A stretch of 64,000 bases of DNA, from contig NC_053181.1 of NCBI RefSeq assembly GCF_905163445.1, positions 7,130,001-7,194,000 on the forward strand, written 5' to 3'. Source of the DNA: Pararge aegeria. Its lineage: Eukaryota > Arthropoda > Insecta > Lepidoptera > Nymphalidae. Both the position numbers and the translations under genes were made by a program. The notes under the pieces were generated by a model. It was not told the DNA's origin. It worked only from the letters and a program-made list of their open reading frames with translations, and made no database searches. This document shows positions 47,189 through 59,300 of the stretch, piece by piece (position 1 is the first letter of the stretch; every line of letters begins with the position of its first letter).

Positions 47189-47389
47189 TTAATCGGGTAG
47201 CATGTGAACGAAAGAGACGGGGAACATTCCGCGCCGGCTGGTCCCTTCGACCTGGCCTTCCATCCAGTTGTCGTCTTCGGTACGCTCGTTGATGACTACG
47301 ATAACTTCTCCTTCGCGGAATGATAATTCGTCTTCGTTATCTGCGGAGCAGTCGTAAAGTGCCCGACACCGCCGCATACCGGCGCCCAT
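47189..47389 (-). CDS. Asap: Asap exon: C-terminal SH3 domain and stop
   Basis: Encodes 'MRRCRALYDCSADNEDELSF' with the ALYDC motif, 'EGEVIVVINERTEDDNWMEG' and ends 'GMFPVSFVHMLPD' at TAA 47191-47189. Acceptor ATTCAG. Typical for the last exon of ASAP-type ArfGAPs, including the C-terminus close to the end of the SH3 fold. Confidence 0.96.
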   Translation of the reverse strand: MGAGMRRCRALYDCSADNEDELSFREGEVIVVINERTEDDNWMEGQVEGTSRRGMFPVSFVHMLPD

Positions 47390-50300
47390 CTGAATATAAA
47401 CATGTAATTAAATAAATATAAAATATATACTAAGACATATCGCCATCTAGCCCCAAAGTAAGCTTTGCTTGTGTTATGGGTACAGAGATGACTGATGAAT
47501 TTTTTTATGAATTATATACATAAATACTTATAATATATATATATATATATATACACACAAACATTTTCTAGTTGTGGGAATCGAACCCACGGCCTTGGAC
47601 CCAGAAAGGAGGGTCGCTGCCCACTGTGCCAATGAGCCGTCAAACTAAGAAACAAATACAAACTTTTTGACGTAGACCTTCTTACGAAAGCAGCTTCTTG
47701 CACTTGCTACCGAGAACAAGTTTTTATGATGAGCCACAAAAATATACACATTTTATGTTTTTTTGTTCTTCATAATGCGATCAAACCAGAACATGTTTTA
47801 TTAATTTCCAAGCGCCGTCTATTGTCGGAACACTTTGGGGAATTCCTAAACGGCTATCATCAAACCAGCTACTATAAGTCTATAACAGTTAACTCATCCA
47901 AAGCGAAGGGAGTAAATACTAAAGTAAAGCCGTTTTTTTTGAGTTAATGTTTCTTTTTTAGGGTCAGATTGGCTCGCGAAGGATCAGATTGAATAAAATT
48001 GGGATGTTATAGCCTTACCTCTAGGTCACTCAAGACTCGATCTATTGCTTGCATTTTCAGTTGCTAAATGGTCTAATTTCTAAAATAAAATACCTATCTA
48101 ATGCACAAATCAAGCCAAGCAGTCATTTAACCAGTCCGCTCCTTAGGTTTTATGAAATGCTAGGGAAGTTTGTGCTCACCATAGTTATAGAAGTGGAAGG
48201 CGATCGCGAGTGCACACTGGAGGTATCGGAAACGTCTAGCGAGCGACTGTCGCAGCGTCTCGAACGTTCTCGCGACCGTGAGCTGTCGCACGACAACGCA
48301 GGCTGCAAGCGACTGTCGTCTAACCCGTCCGATATATCGCACAGCTCCAGTGATGAATCTTGACTAGAACACTCCTGTAAGATAATTTTTTATTTAATAA
48401 AGGGCATTGATTGTTTTATGAAACAACTATACTAGTGACGATTGGAAAACAAATTAAAGATCACAATCGAGATACGACAGGCTGAATTAGAATAAAGAAT
48501 TAATCTATGAGATGTTAGTTTGTTGTTGTTACATGTTTTTAACTGTGATAATATTGCACACAGTGAGGTTTTATTAAGACTTGGAACTCTATATGGCATT
48601 GAAATGCTACATATGACTCTAATGACAGTGCGGAGCCTAGAAATAATAACATCTCACTAATGGCAAATGCGTGATAATTACAAAAAAAATCTTTATTCTA
48701 ATTTAGCTTCACTTATTTTGTCAGAGAGGTTGACTGGTAACTCCTATAATTTTAATTTAACCGAACTTAGCTCCTTAATTAAATCAGCTTAATTGACCCC
48801 CTAAAGCAGTTCTACTAAGCGACAACTATATAATATTCTAACCATCTACTTCCATTTATTTTCGATCGTGGTTTAAATGTTTAAGACAGTACAAAACCTT
48901 CTGAATATTACCAGTCAACCTGTAAAGATGTAGAAAACTAAGGACTAACACCGCAAGGATAGTTTTCATGTAGAGGCACTCATCAATCGTATAATATGAT
49001 TGACGAGCCACATAAGCTTGCTAAGGTAATTATGTCATAAAATGATTATTATTATAAAGTAGTCGGTTATGACAAAGGGTAAAAAATTTAATTTGGATTT
49101 GGAATTCGAAGGTATAACTCATAGGTCTTCCCATTAATTTTTTTTATGAAAGGGACATAATTTTCTGTTTTTGCATTTGCACACACATTTAAGATGGGTC
49201 ATGCAACTTATGCATCACACATCTTAAATCTTTTTTCGCGCATGATTGTAAATAATTACCTCTAGGGTATGCCGACAGTAAGTTATTAAGTCGTGTTCTA
49301 CTTTTGATAATATATATGTTTAAGGCAAAAACCTGATCCGCAACAAAAAGCAGAATGCAAAATTTTCTTGAATGGTGGAAAGTATATTGGTAAATAGTTT
49401 TGTAGTAATGTGATGATGGCTAAAATGTACCTTCTCTTGTATTTTTACAAGAATGCAACCTACAGATTGAACGTTACTTAGAAAAAGTTTTTTATTTTAA
49501 TATTTAATTGTATGCAAAAGTTTATATATTTATTAAAAACCATGCAAATCACACAAATCGAGTGTGTTAGTATAAAATCAATTGTGTTAAAATGTGCATA
49601 ATATGCTCAATCGCAAGGAATCAACTTTCCCCAAAGACTATATTTATTACAGTTCTATGAATATTTACATTAAATCTAATACTTACACTTACTAGTCTAA
49701 CAAAATCTAATACTCAGTTTTTCTTATTTTAAGTACACAGCTGAGGAAAGCTTTTGCCTAAAGAACATGCATTTTATAATGATAAATGACAACAAAAACT
49801 CCTCATACAATGTTGTTGGCATATATGAAGATGTCAGAAGGAATTACAAAAAACTATTATTGTCCAGAGAATTTTGCAATATATTTATATTTGTTAACTC
49901 CATGTGAATTAAAATACTCATGCTTATTTAAGTTCTATTATTTTATTAAAAATAATGTCCACGATATAAGACTTAGCTAAAGCTCCACATCAAAAGATGA
50001 ATCATTGGTGCAAATTCTGTTGTACACAAGTCTGTAAACTGTACTAAATTCACTGTTCTTACAGTAATGCTGCCAGTTTCACACTATTTTTTATTTATTT
50101 GTCCTGAAAAAGATAGCACTATAGTTAGGCATCATGTCGATTTCGTTTATTTTAGAGATTTATATAAGACAGTACTGGCACCAATTTCTTCAAGTAGTGC
50201 TGTGTAGTACACCCTAACAGAATCGGCACAATTCCACCAAAATGGCACTTTTGGTACTCCTTTTTTTTTTGGACGAGAATTGAGAGAGAACCTCAAACAC

Positions 50301-53300
50301 GCATAAATGGCAAATTTAGAAACATGAGAAAGAAGAAGTTGTTTATTTATTTTAGCTCGAGTAAATGTTTAAGCCAATGGAAAGTATTGCGTTAGACACA
50401 TTGTCACTGACATTAACACCAATCAAGTTTAAAACTAACGCGAATTACTAAAGTTTGATTTATTTTTTGCTGTATTTGTAATTTAGCTAACGTAAAATTT
50501 TTAAACAACAAAATTGGCACCGTTTTGAATCTTTGGAACTAACATTGCATACTGTTGGTCTGACATAGTGATTGCGAACTTTGGTGTGGATATAATGTAG
50601 CTGTCCAATATGGTGAATACAATCAGTTTGAAACGTTACCATGTTTCTAAAACACCGTTTAATTATATATTCTCAAGACAATAATCAATGACAAATTACG
50701 ATAAAAAAAAAAATCGTGTATAGGACGTAAACAAGGGTAAGCGGAAGTACACTAAAGCTCTCTCAGTCGTTACCCTTTTCAGTTTTCCTTTCACAGCGTT
50801 TTCCAGTTGCAATCTATTTTTCTTCTGAAGCAAAACAAATACACCCTGTACATTTTTTCAAATTTCTTAATAAAAAGTGATATTATATTAAAACGTTTTT
50901 TTGTTACTTCTTAATACGTAACTAGACCTTATTTTATACCTGAATTAGATACATAGAGCAAGAAGTAATAAGGCTGAAGTTCGTACATATACTATGTCTA
51001 AATGACACCACAGACTATAATTATATTTCTGTATCGGTTTCAATCAGGCCTAATTCGATCGAGTACTGTGAGTTCATTATGGTAAATTTGAGCGTCGCGT
51101 ATGTACACAGTACTCGTACATTAAATGCAGACCACCACAAAAAATGGTAAACGGATCTCAAAATCCAGGTCCAAATGAAATAAAATCCGTGCATTGACAT
51201 TGTGTTCAAGCGAAACCTAAAAAATTTAGTGACTTTTTATCGTCTCACATCGGAGTCCCTTTATCTTTCTTATACATTGTACCTCCAGACAATATGCAAA
51301 TAGTGCCCAATTTCATCACAATTCGAATATTTTAGCTGGAGCGATCGTTCGGAATGATGACGACCGCCACCGCACCACAACCCTCGCACCAGCTATAGGG
51401 TGCATCTTAATGCACCGAAATAATAATAATTTGTTTACTTATAGAAACTTTCTTCATGTATATATTGTTAACTTATTAACTTAATCATAGCCATAACGAC
51501 CACCCAGTTAATAAGTTAACAAAGACGAAGAAAAAACAAGGCGTATGAATAAAAAGATATAGGAATTGGTCTTACTTTCCTAGGTGGCGGAGTGGGTTCA
51601 TCCCTGTGTGCGCCGTTATGTAACGTTGCGGGCGGCGGGGTCGGCGGGGGCTGCTGAGGTCGGTGCTTCGACACGCTCGCTACCCCGCTTACACCGCCTG
51701 TATACATACGTACAACGTATTAGGTATATTATATATTCATCATCATCATCATCATATCAACCCATTACTGGCCCTCTACAGGGCACAGCTCCTCTCTCTC
51801 AATGAGAAGGGGTCAAGACCGTAGCCCACCACGCTGGCCTAGTGTGGATTGGTGGACTTCACACACCTTTGAGAACATTATGGAGAACTCTCACTAGGCT
51901 CACTCACTAGGCTCACATACTAGGCTCTCAGACCTGGTAATTAGATTTATGCGTATATTTGCGTAACTTCAATCTCGAGTCGTATGTGAAAACCCCGTTA
52001 TACTGGGAGTCGGTCACACACTCGGTCGGTCGGTGACCAAACTCACGTACAGCAGAACAATTTATGTTAATTTGGTTTTTAATATTTTGTTCGCAATTTT
52101 TCTTTAATTTCTCATCGTTTAAACCTTCCCTGAACTTCCACGAATATTTCAAGGCCAAAATTATGCGAATCGGTACAACCGTTCTCGAGTTTTAGTGAGA
52201 CTAACGAACAGCAATACATTTTTATTACTCTTACTTGTACTCACCATGTATGGATCTTGTGCTGTCCGCTGAAGGCGAGGGTGTGGAACGAGGATGCGGT
52301 GGTGGGTGCGACAATGCAACTGCCGGTGGAAGAGGCGCTGCACGTTTCTTCAAACTGCCTATGTTATCTGGAATAATACAAGAAACTATCTTCATTTTAG
52401 TAAGTATTTTTACAGACAGACATAGCTCATTAACAGTTTGCGCTTTGATATTCATATTGTGATATCCTCTGACGCAATATCATGATGAGCTTAATTTGCT
52501 ATACTCCGCGAAAAGCAGAAGGATCTTTACGGTGTAATATACAATTTTACCAGTTTAAAACTTGGCAGAGCCACCTCAAACTACACTACAGACGTGTACG
52601 CAGTGCGTGCGTATGACGAAGACGATGTGTAACTGGTCGCAGGGATTAGCTGGACACATTCGGTAAAAGAACTTGGAGTGTGCAAATCCCCACGAGAAAC
52701 CTTTGCCTAGCAGTGGAATTCCACAGGTTGAAATGAATAATATGATGTGTTTTAATACAAATTATAATTTTGATTTTTTATAGACAAAACTACAAATTTT
52801 AATGAGTGACATTCGACCTTTAATTGTGTCGGTAGCGTGTAGTGCAGAGTAAATAGAAGGTAAAACCACAGGCACAGTAAATTCATTAAAGCAGTATGGA
52901 GACAGATGCACGCACCAACGAAGCCCCGAAGCTATCATCGCAGGATTTTAGTAGTGTGTTGGTAGTTTCTATATTGCCCTAATATATTTACTGTGCCACA
53001 GGTTTTTGTAATTCGAATAACGAAACTAAGTGCGGAAGTGATGTGCCACCACCTCAACGAAGTTTAAACATGCCCAAACTTTGTCATACTTATCTTGGTC
53101 GTGTAACTACGCAACAGTAACATCAATATCAATCCACACCAGGGCAGAATTCTCAACCAGCGCAATACTCAAATTAAGGTAAATTCCCAAAATCTGTTTA
53201 CTTACAAACATTGGATAGTTTCGAAAGTTCGTAGTTTGTGCACATTGCTAGGAGTCACTCGATGAAAACTTGAAGACCAGTATGTCAATCAAAACTAACC

Positions 53301-56300
53301 TCAGTATTGCGGGAACTCGCATTTGACCAATCTCATACGCTTGTAATTTTGTATTTCATTGCATTGTACAAACCCAGTACCATCTTTCACTCTTCACCGC
53401 ATCAGAACTCTGAACGCTCTGCTCCATCGAAATAAAGATCAATTTCGAAAGTAAACATGTATACTCACAAACGTTGGGTTTCCACGGCAGCTTGGCCCGC
53501 GTGGACGGCGATTGATGCAACGAGTCACATGTAGAGGACCTCGAGCAAAGAACGGGGTAACTACTACAAACACTCTCTCCTTGCAAATATCGCAAATGTC
53601 GTCATGTACCCAAACAATCTCTTACTTCGCTAAACCACAGTAACATCAGCGTCGAGTAGTCGTTACGGCGGCAGGATTCTAAATCTTAATAGCGCTACAA
53701 TAAAAGTTAATATTACAAATATGTATACTTACAACCGTAGGGTTTTCTCTGCAGTGTGGTCGACGTGCGTAATACAAGGAGTGGCATGCCGATGACCCCG
53801 AGCGTAGAACAGGGGAATCCCCATTGCCAAGAGCCTCTCTTTACTGCACGTGTCCACTATTGTCATCATTGGCCCAACTTATTAGAACACAGTTTTCACC
53901 ACCTCCCCTCTTCCTGCGGTCGTTTTACGAGGCGACTAAGGGAATATAAAAGAAACGGGCAGATCAGCAAACCGCCTGCCCAGCGTTATGGGCGAACCCT
54001 TTTATTGGGCCTTCACCAAATCACAGTAGCATTGAGCGTCGATCAGTCTTCACGGGGGCAGAAATATCAATCTTATCTGCACTAGAATAAAAGTCAATTT
54101 TGAAAATATGTATACTCACAAACGTTGGGTTTCCTCGGCAGCGTGGTCGGCGTCGGCGGCGCGTGATGCAAGGAGTCGCATGTAGAGGACCTGGAGCGAA
54201 GCACAGGGGAATCCCCACCACCACCACCAACACTACCACCACCCCCCGCACTGCACGTACCAGCGTATGACGGAGGCCGCGATCTAGGACATTTTTTCTC
54301 TGGCGTCACGCTACCGTTTTGCTGTAATAAATCAAAGACTCATTCATAAATTAACAAATCTCCGTAATAAAAAACTGGTAAGTGTGTTTGTTTGTTTGTA
54401 CTTGCTTCACGCCCTAACTAAGCAATCAATCAATTAGATTTTTGGCATAGAGTAAGTTAAAAGGACGTATGCCCGTTTTTACTAGCGACAAACAAGGCAA
54501 TGCAGTAAGGCTAAGTAGATTCCTAGGATACATCAACCGTTCACTAATAGTTATCAACTTAGAGTTGGTGAAATGTTATTTTTAAAGACATCGACTAATC
54601 ATTAGTCGTTCGATATAAGGGATACCTAGGTTTAGAGAAAACGGCCAGTAGATTAACAAACAACTATTTGTCCCAGCAAAACAAACGGTTTCCACGGGCA
54701 TAGTTTATAAACAAAGAACGTGGGCAACTGCTATAAAGTAATGAAAAACAATTTCAAGCATGATTATTATATTTTTTCTTTTTCTGGTAAGCCAGGTACT
54801 CAACGCTCAACATCAAAATAAAAAAAAAAAACCTGGAATCTAATTGCGATGCCTTATAAAATCGGTCCAAAATATGTCGAGATTGATCGAGACTAACCAC
54901 GGCAATTGTTTATTATATATAATTTATATAGACTAAACGAAATAGCTTTTAGTGATTATAGACATAGGATATGTTCCATCGTTCAAATTCATTAGGATAT
55001 GTTATTCAATATGCAATTCGACTTTTGTATTCTACTCCAGTCTTTGAATTTCTCTCTATACGTACATTATTTTCCGAACTGTTGTGTAGTGGTGTACAAA
55101 TAACGAGTTTAAATAAATAAATATTCACCCTTTCGTCGATAACTGTATCGTCGTCAGAGAAGTCCGTTGAGCCATCGTCGTGCGATAGATTCCAGTCTAT
55201 GTTAATGTTTTCGTAAATGCTCTTCTCCCGCTTATCTACACTTTCAAGCTGGAAACAAAGAGTTACAGAAGCAGTTGCAAAAATAAATTAAATACTTAAA
55301 CAATGTCATAGGTAAAATTTGTGCAAAATGAATCACTGTGAGAAAAGATTGCAAATACAGACGTTAGGGTTGCAGACTAAGAGGTATGCGGTTGAGGCTA
55401 AGATTGCCCTAAAATTCTATGAATTGATTCTTACTGCAAATGAAAAAAACCCCATATAATACGTATAAGACTATACTTATAAAACAGTCCCTGCCTGACT
55501 TACTGACTGTCAGTTAGTGCACATGATTTTTCGAAAAACTTGTCTCTCAGGAGATACGATGGGGAGTTAACGTTTTATTATTTTTAATAAACACCAACTG
55601 TGATTTAGAATTTAGTCTTTCTTACAACTAAAAAGGGTCAAAGGAAACACATAATTTAGGCGGTAACAATACCATATATATTACCATTCTTAGCTGCAAT
55701 ATACACCGTACTGTTTACGGTCACATTTCACGACAAGGGTGATCCGCCTATCGAAACTTACGTCAAACAATGTATAACAGTTAGTCAGTTACTATTTTCT
55801 ACCTCACCCCCTAGTGGCAAATAGCACCAATTGCCTGAGGAAAAAATGTCAGTGATAACATCTACGCCCTATGGTTACAGTAAGAACACGTAGGGTTAAT
55901 TTACTCCTCAGTATATAGTTTGAGGTGAACATAACGATAGCGCGAGACAATGAACGAGTAGCGCCATCTAGTTTAAACTTTTAGGAACTAAGTCCGTTAC
56001 AAAACAAAACGAAAACGTCTCTCCGCTTTTATGGAAAATCTACTCTTTAGGGTAAAATTGGGAATGTCATACCTACTTGACTAATTAAACCAGTTATATC
56101 AACACAAAACTTACCAACTCTTGGCACGCATGGTGTCCCAACTGCCTGGCAATCTGCAAAGCAGTCCGTCCGTTGTTATCTTTTATAGTAGAATCAGCTC
56201 CCGCTTTTAGCAATAGCTTCATTGGCTCCGTTCGATCGATCGCCGCGCACAAGTGTAGCGCTGTCATACCGGAGAACGTAGCTTTGTCAAGTAGCTGTGT

Positions 56301-59300
56301 ACCACCGTTTTGGACTAGAAAATCGACTATGTGCAGGCACGACCCGTCGCCTAATTCTCGTGATATGGCAAGATGGAGGGCAGTCTCACCGCAATCCTAT
56401 AAATGATAATAATAAAGCCTATATTTACTGAATATTTCACAGATGGAGATAAATAAATAAGATATAGAAAAAACTTACATAAAATGGTTTTCTTAAAAGT
56501 ATTTCATTAAACTAACATAACTAACTTTTTTTTATATTACTAAGGCTTCTCATTAAGTATTCTTTCACAATTTTAAATTGAGCTTGCATCGATATAGACA
56601 TAGCATTTTTATAAATCCGAGCAAATAACCGGTTCCTATGGGATTCATTAAAAAAAACTATCGGTAAAGGTAAAAAAGGTAAGTAAGGTAGTTTTACAGG
56701 AATTTCTTACCGAACTAGGTAAGACGGATGCTAAATCTGCCCCTTCAGCGTAAGCTTGCAGCAAATTCTGAAGGTGACCGTTGTTGACGGCATGCTCCAC
56801 TTCTGATAGCCTCTCGGCCGCGTCTTGACATGTTCTGGCGGCCCACGCCCTATACACGTATTTCTCCCGGATGAACCTTAACCGCTCTTCCCTGTTTGTA
56901 AAAAAAAAACTTATTTCATAGAAATGAATTCATTAATTAGTGTATTATCTATTAAAACAATTTACAGTACTATCCCAGAGGAGGAAATTGGCGATGTTAA
57001 CACACGAGTTTCGGAGAGCGGTCTAAGTTATGATCACTTTTGGATTTTGGAACTCCCTACAAAAGACCTATGTCCAGCAGTGGACGTCATCGGTTGAAGT
57101 TACGATGATGACGACGACGATGAGGACGACGACGACGACGATAATTATGATGATGATGTGGTAATAGTCGTTAAAGCCAACCATCCCAAAGCCAAAATCC
57201 ATGCACTAAAATCGACTCTCCTATGTGAGGCCAGGATTGTACTCAGCAGTGGGTAGTCAAAATACTGCGGATTATGATAGAAAACGGGAAAATCTCAGAG
57301 CGAAGATAATAGTAGATCTGCACAAATTCAATTAAATGTCAGAGAACTCTTTATATCTGACACCTCGTTGGGTATAAAAATAAATTTGTTCTCCAACGCA
57401 CGACTCATCCGTTAACCGAACTTTAAGAACGTTTGCATACTGCAAAAAATTCAAAATTCATTTATTTCAAGTAGGCCTAATATAAGCACTTTTAAATCGT
57501 CAATTATGTCTGTGTGTAGTGACTCTACCACCGGTACGGAAGGCAGATTCTACCGAGAAGAAGCCGGCAATAAACTCAGCAGTTGCTCTTTTCCAACATC
57601 AAAAATTTACATTTTACATTTTAACATTCATTTTTCTATCTTGTGAGAGATGAAAGCGGAACCGGATGCTTCCAAACAACCTTGTCATTACCTAACCTGC
57701 AGCTGCGGGTACTTAATAAACAATAACGACGCATTTAAAGCATTATATTATTAGAGGAGATTTCAGGTGATAAGCCTACTTACATAGTACTTTCAGGTGT
57801 CAATTTATCCCTTTCTTCCAACGTATTTTCCATGACTTCATTAAACATCTGGTTCCCCATATTCCTAGCCAGCAGAAGTTGTGACGTGCTTAGCCTGTCC
57901 AACGTTAACGATTGTATCCTTGATATGTGAACGCCGAGTTCCCTGTGGCTTCCGGAACATTCTATGCACACGATCACGCCGAAGTTCGTCGATAACCAGG
58001 TGGGATCTGTAATGAACGGTGTATTTTTAGACACACTTGCTATTTCAAACAGTTTAATGGCTGATGGATCCATTGTAACCAATCATCATTCAGCTATTCA
58101 TACCTGTTACGAGTTTAATAATTGACAGAGTACCATTTCGCAGGACATGCAAGGAACACGTTCTCTAAAATGCCGCCTGTAACCATCAACCTACGGCGTA
58201 GATGTTAAGCCTCGTTTGCACCTACACCCTTCAGACCAGAACTCAGCATTGAAACAATCCTGTTTAGCGGCAGAAATAATCATAAGAGTGTGTGTTCAAT
58301 GATTTTTAAATTGTTTTGTCCCTTACTTGCGCAACTATAACTTATTTGGAGTTAGTATTTTGTGATATTTAAATACAAATTTCGTTAAATTTTAACCTTG
58401 TTTAGGTACCTGCGACCTCCTTGGCGCAACAGTGAGCGCTGCGACTTTTAGTAGGAGGTCCCGGGTTCGATTCCCGGCAGGGGCAATTTGGAAATTTATA
58501 ATTTCCGAATTTTCTCTCGTCTGGTCTAATGGAAGGCTTTGGCTGTAGCTAGTTACCACCCGACAAAGACGTGACGCTAAGCGATTTAGTTTATGACTAC
58601 ATCATCACTAACCACCAGGTTAGATTGCAGTCAAAGGCTAACTACAAGTTAGGTGTGGTGGAATAAAAAAAAGGTACATATCATATATTGTATTAATTAA
58701 AATATTTAGAATTTCTTAAACGAGGAAAATGGAAAAATGCGGACGGTAGAGTTCACCTGTATATACTCGTAATATATGATAAAAAATTTACGTGCTTGTC
58801 TCGGAAAATGATCATCGGATCATCAAGTAATCTAAAAAATATTTATTTATAAATAAGCAATATATTAAAAATATTCGAAATATTTGAACTTATCCCTCAT
58901 ATTTTCTATGTCACAGGGACAATGAACAGCGATTCCAACTGCTGATATAAACATGCTGTTGTCAAGTCAAGATATATTGAATAATGAAAACAAAAACTGT
59001 GCGCCATTTAACAATAGAATTATGCAACCAGTTAATATCATAGCGTTGAGGAAAACAATGAGCCTTCATCGGCCAATTAACACGATAAACCAATTACCAG
59101 CAAAACAATCGCTCTGCCGATTAAGAAAATACATTAAAAAGATGCTATCACCTCCATTAGAGTGCTGTAACAAACCATAACATACCATAATAAAACAATT
59201 AGTATACATATACTCCTTAAAATATCTATTTGAAGCGGTCATAGCCTAGTGGGTAGGACTTCAACTTCACTTTGGGTGGACGGGAGGGGGTTATAGAGAT

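Noticed and set aside
47560..47642. tRNA gene on the minus strand
   Set aside because: It is the tRNA-like head of SINE C, shared with 18600-18656, without a complete acceptor stem.
48049..48363. Plus-strand 104-residue open frame with a serine-rich C-terminus
   Set aside because: It is the shadow of the minus-strand Asap exon at 48180-48374, whose splice sites and phases fit exactly; the plus frame has no acceptor, domain or neighbours.
55800..55990. Possible conserved regulatory block containing 'agcgccatctag'
   Set aside because: The phrase recurs at 32685 and in SINE C, so it is more likely repeat debris.
58424..58500. tRNA gene
   Set aside because: Box A- and B-like motifs are present, but no full cloverleaf could be drawn and the sequence continues into the SINE A body.
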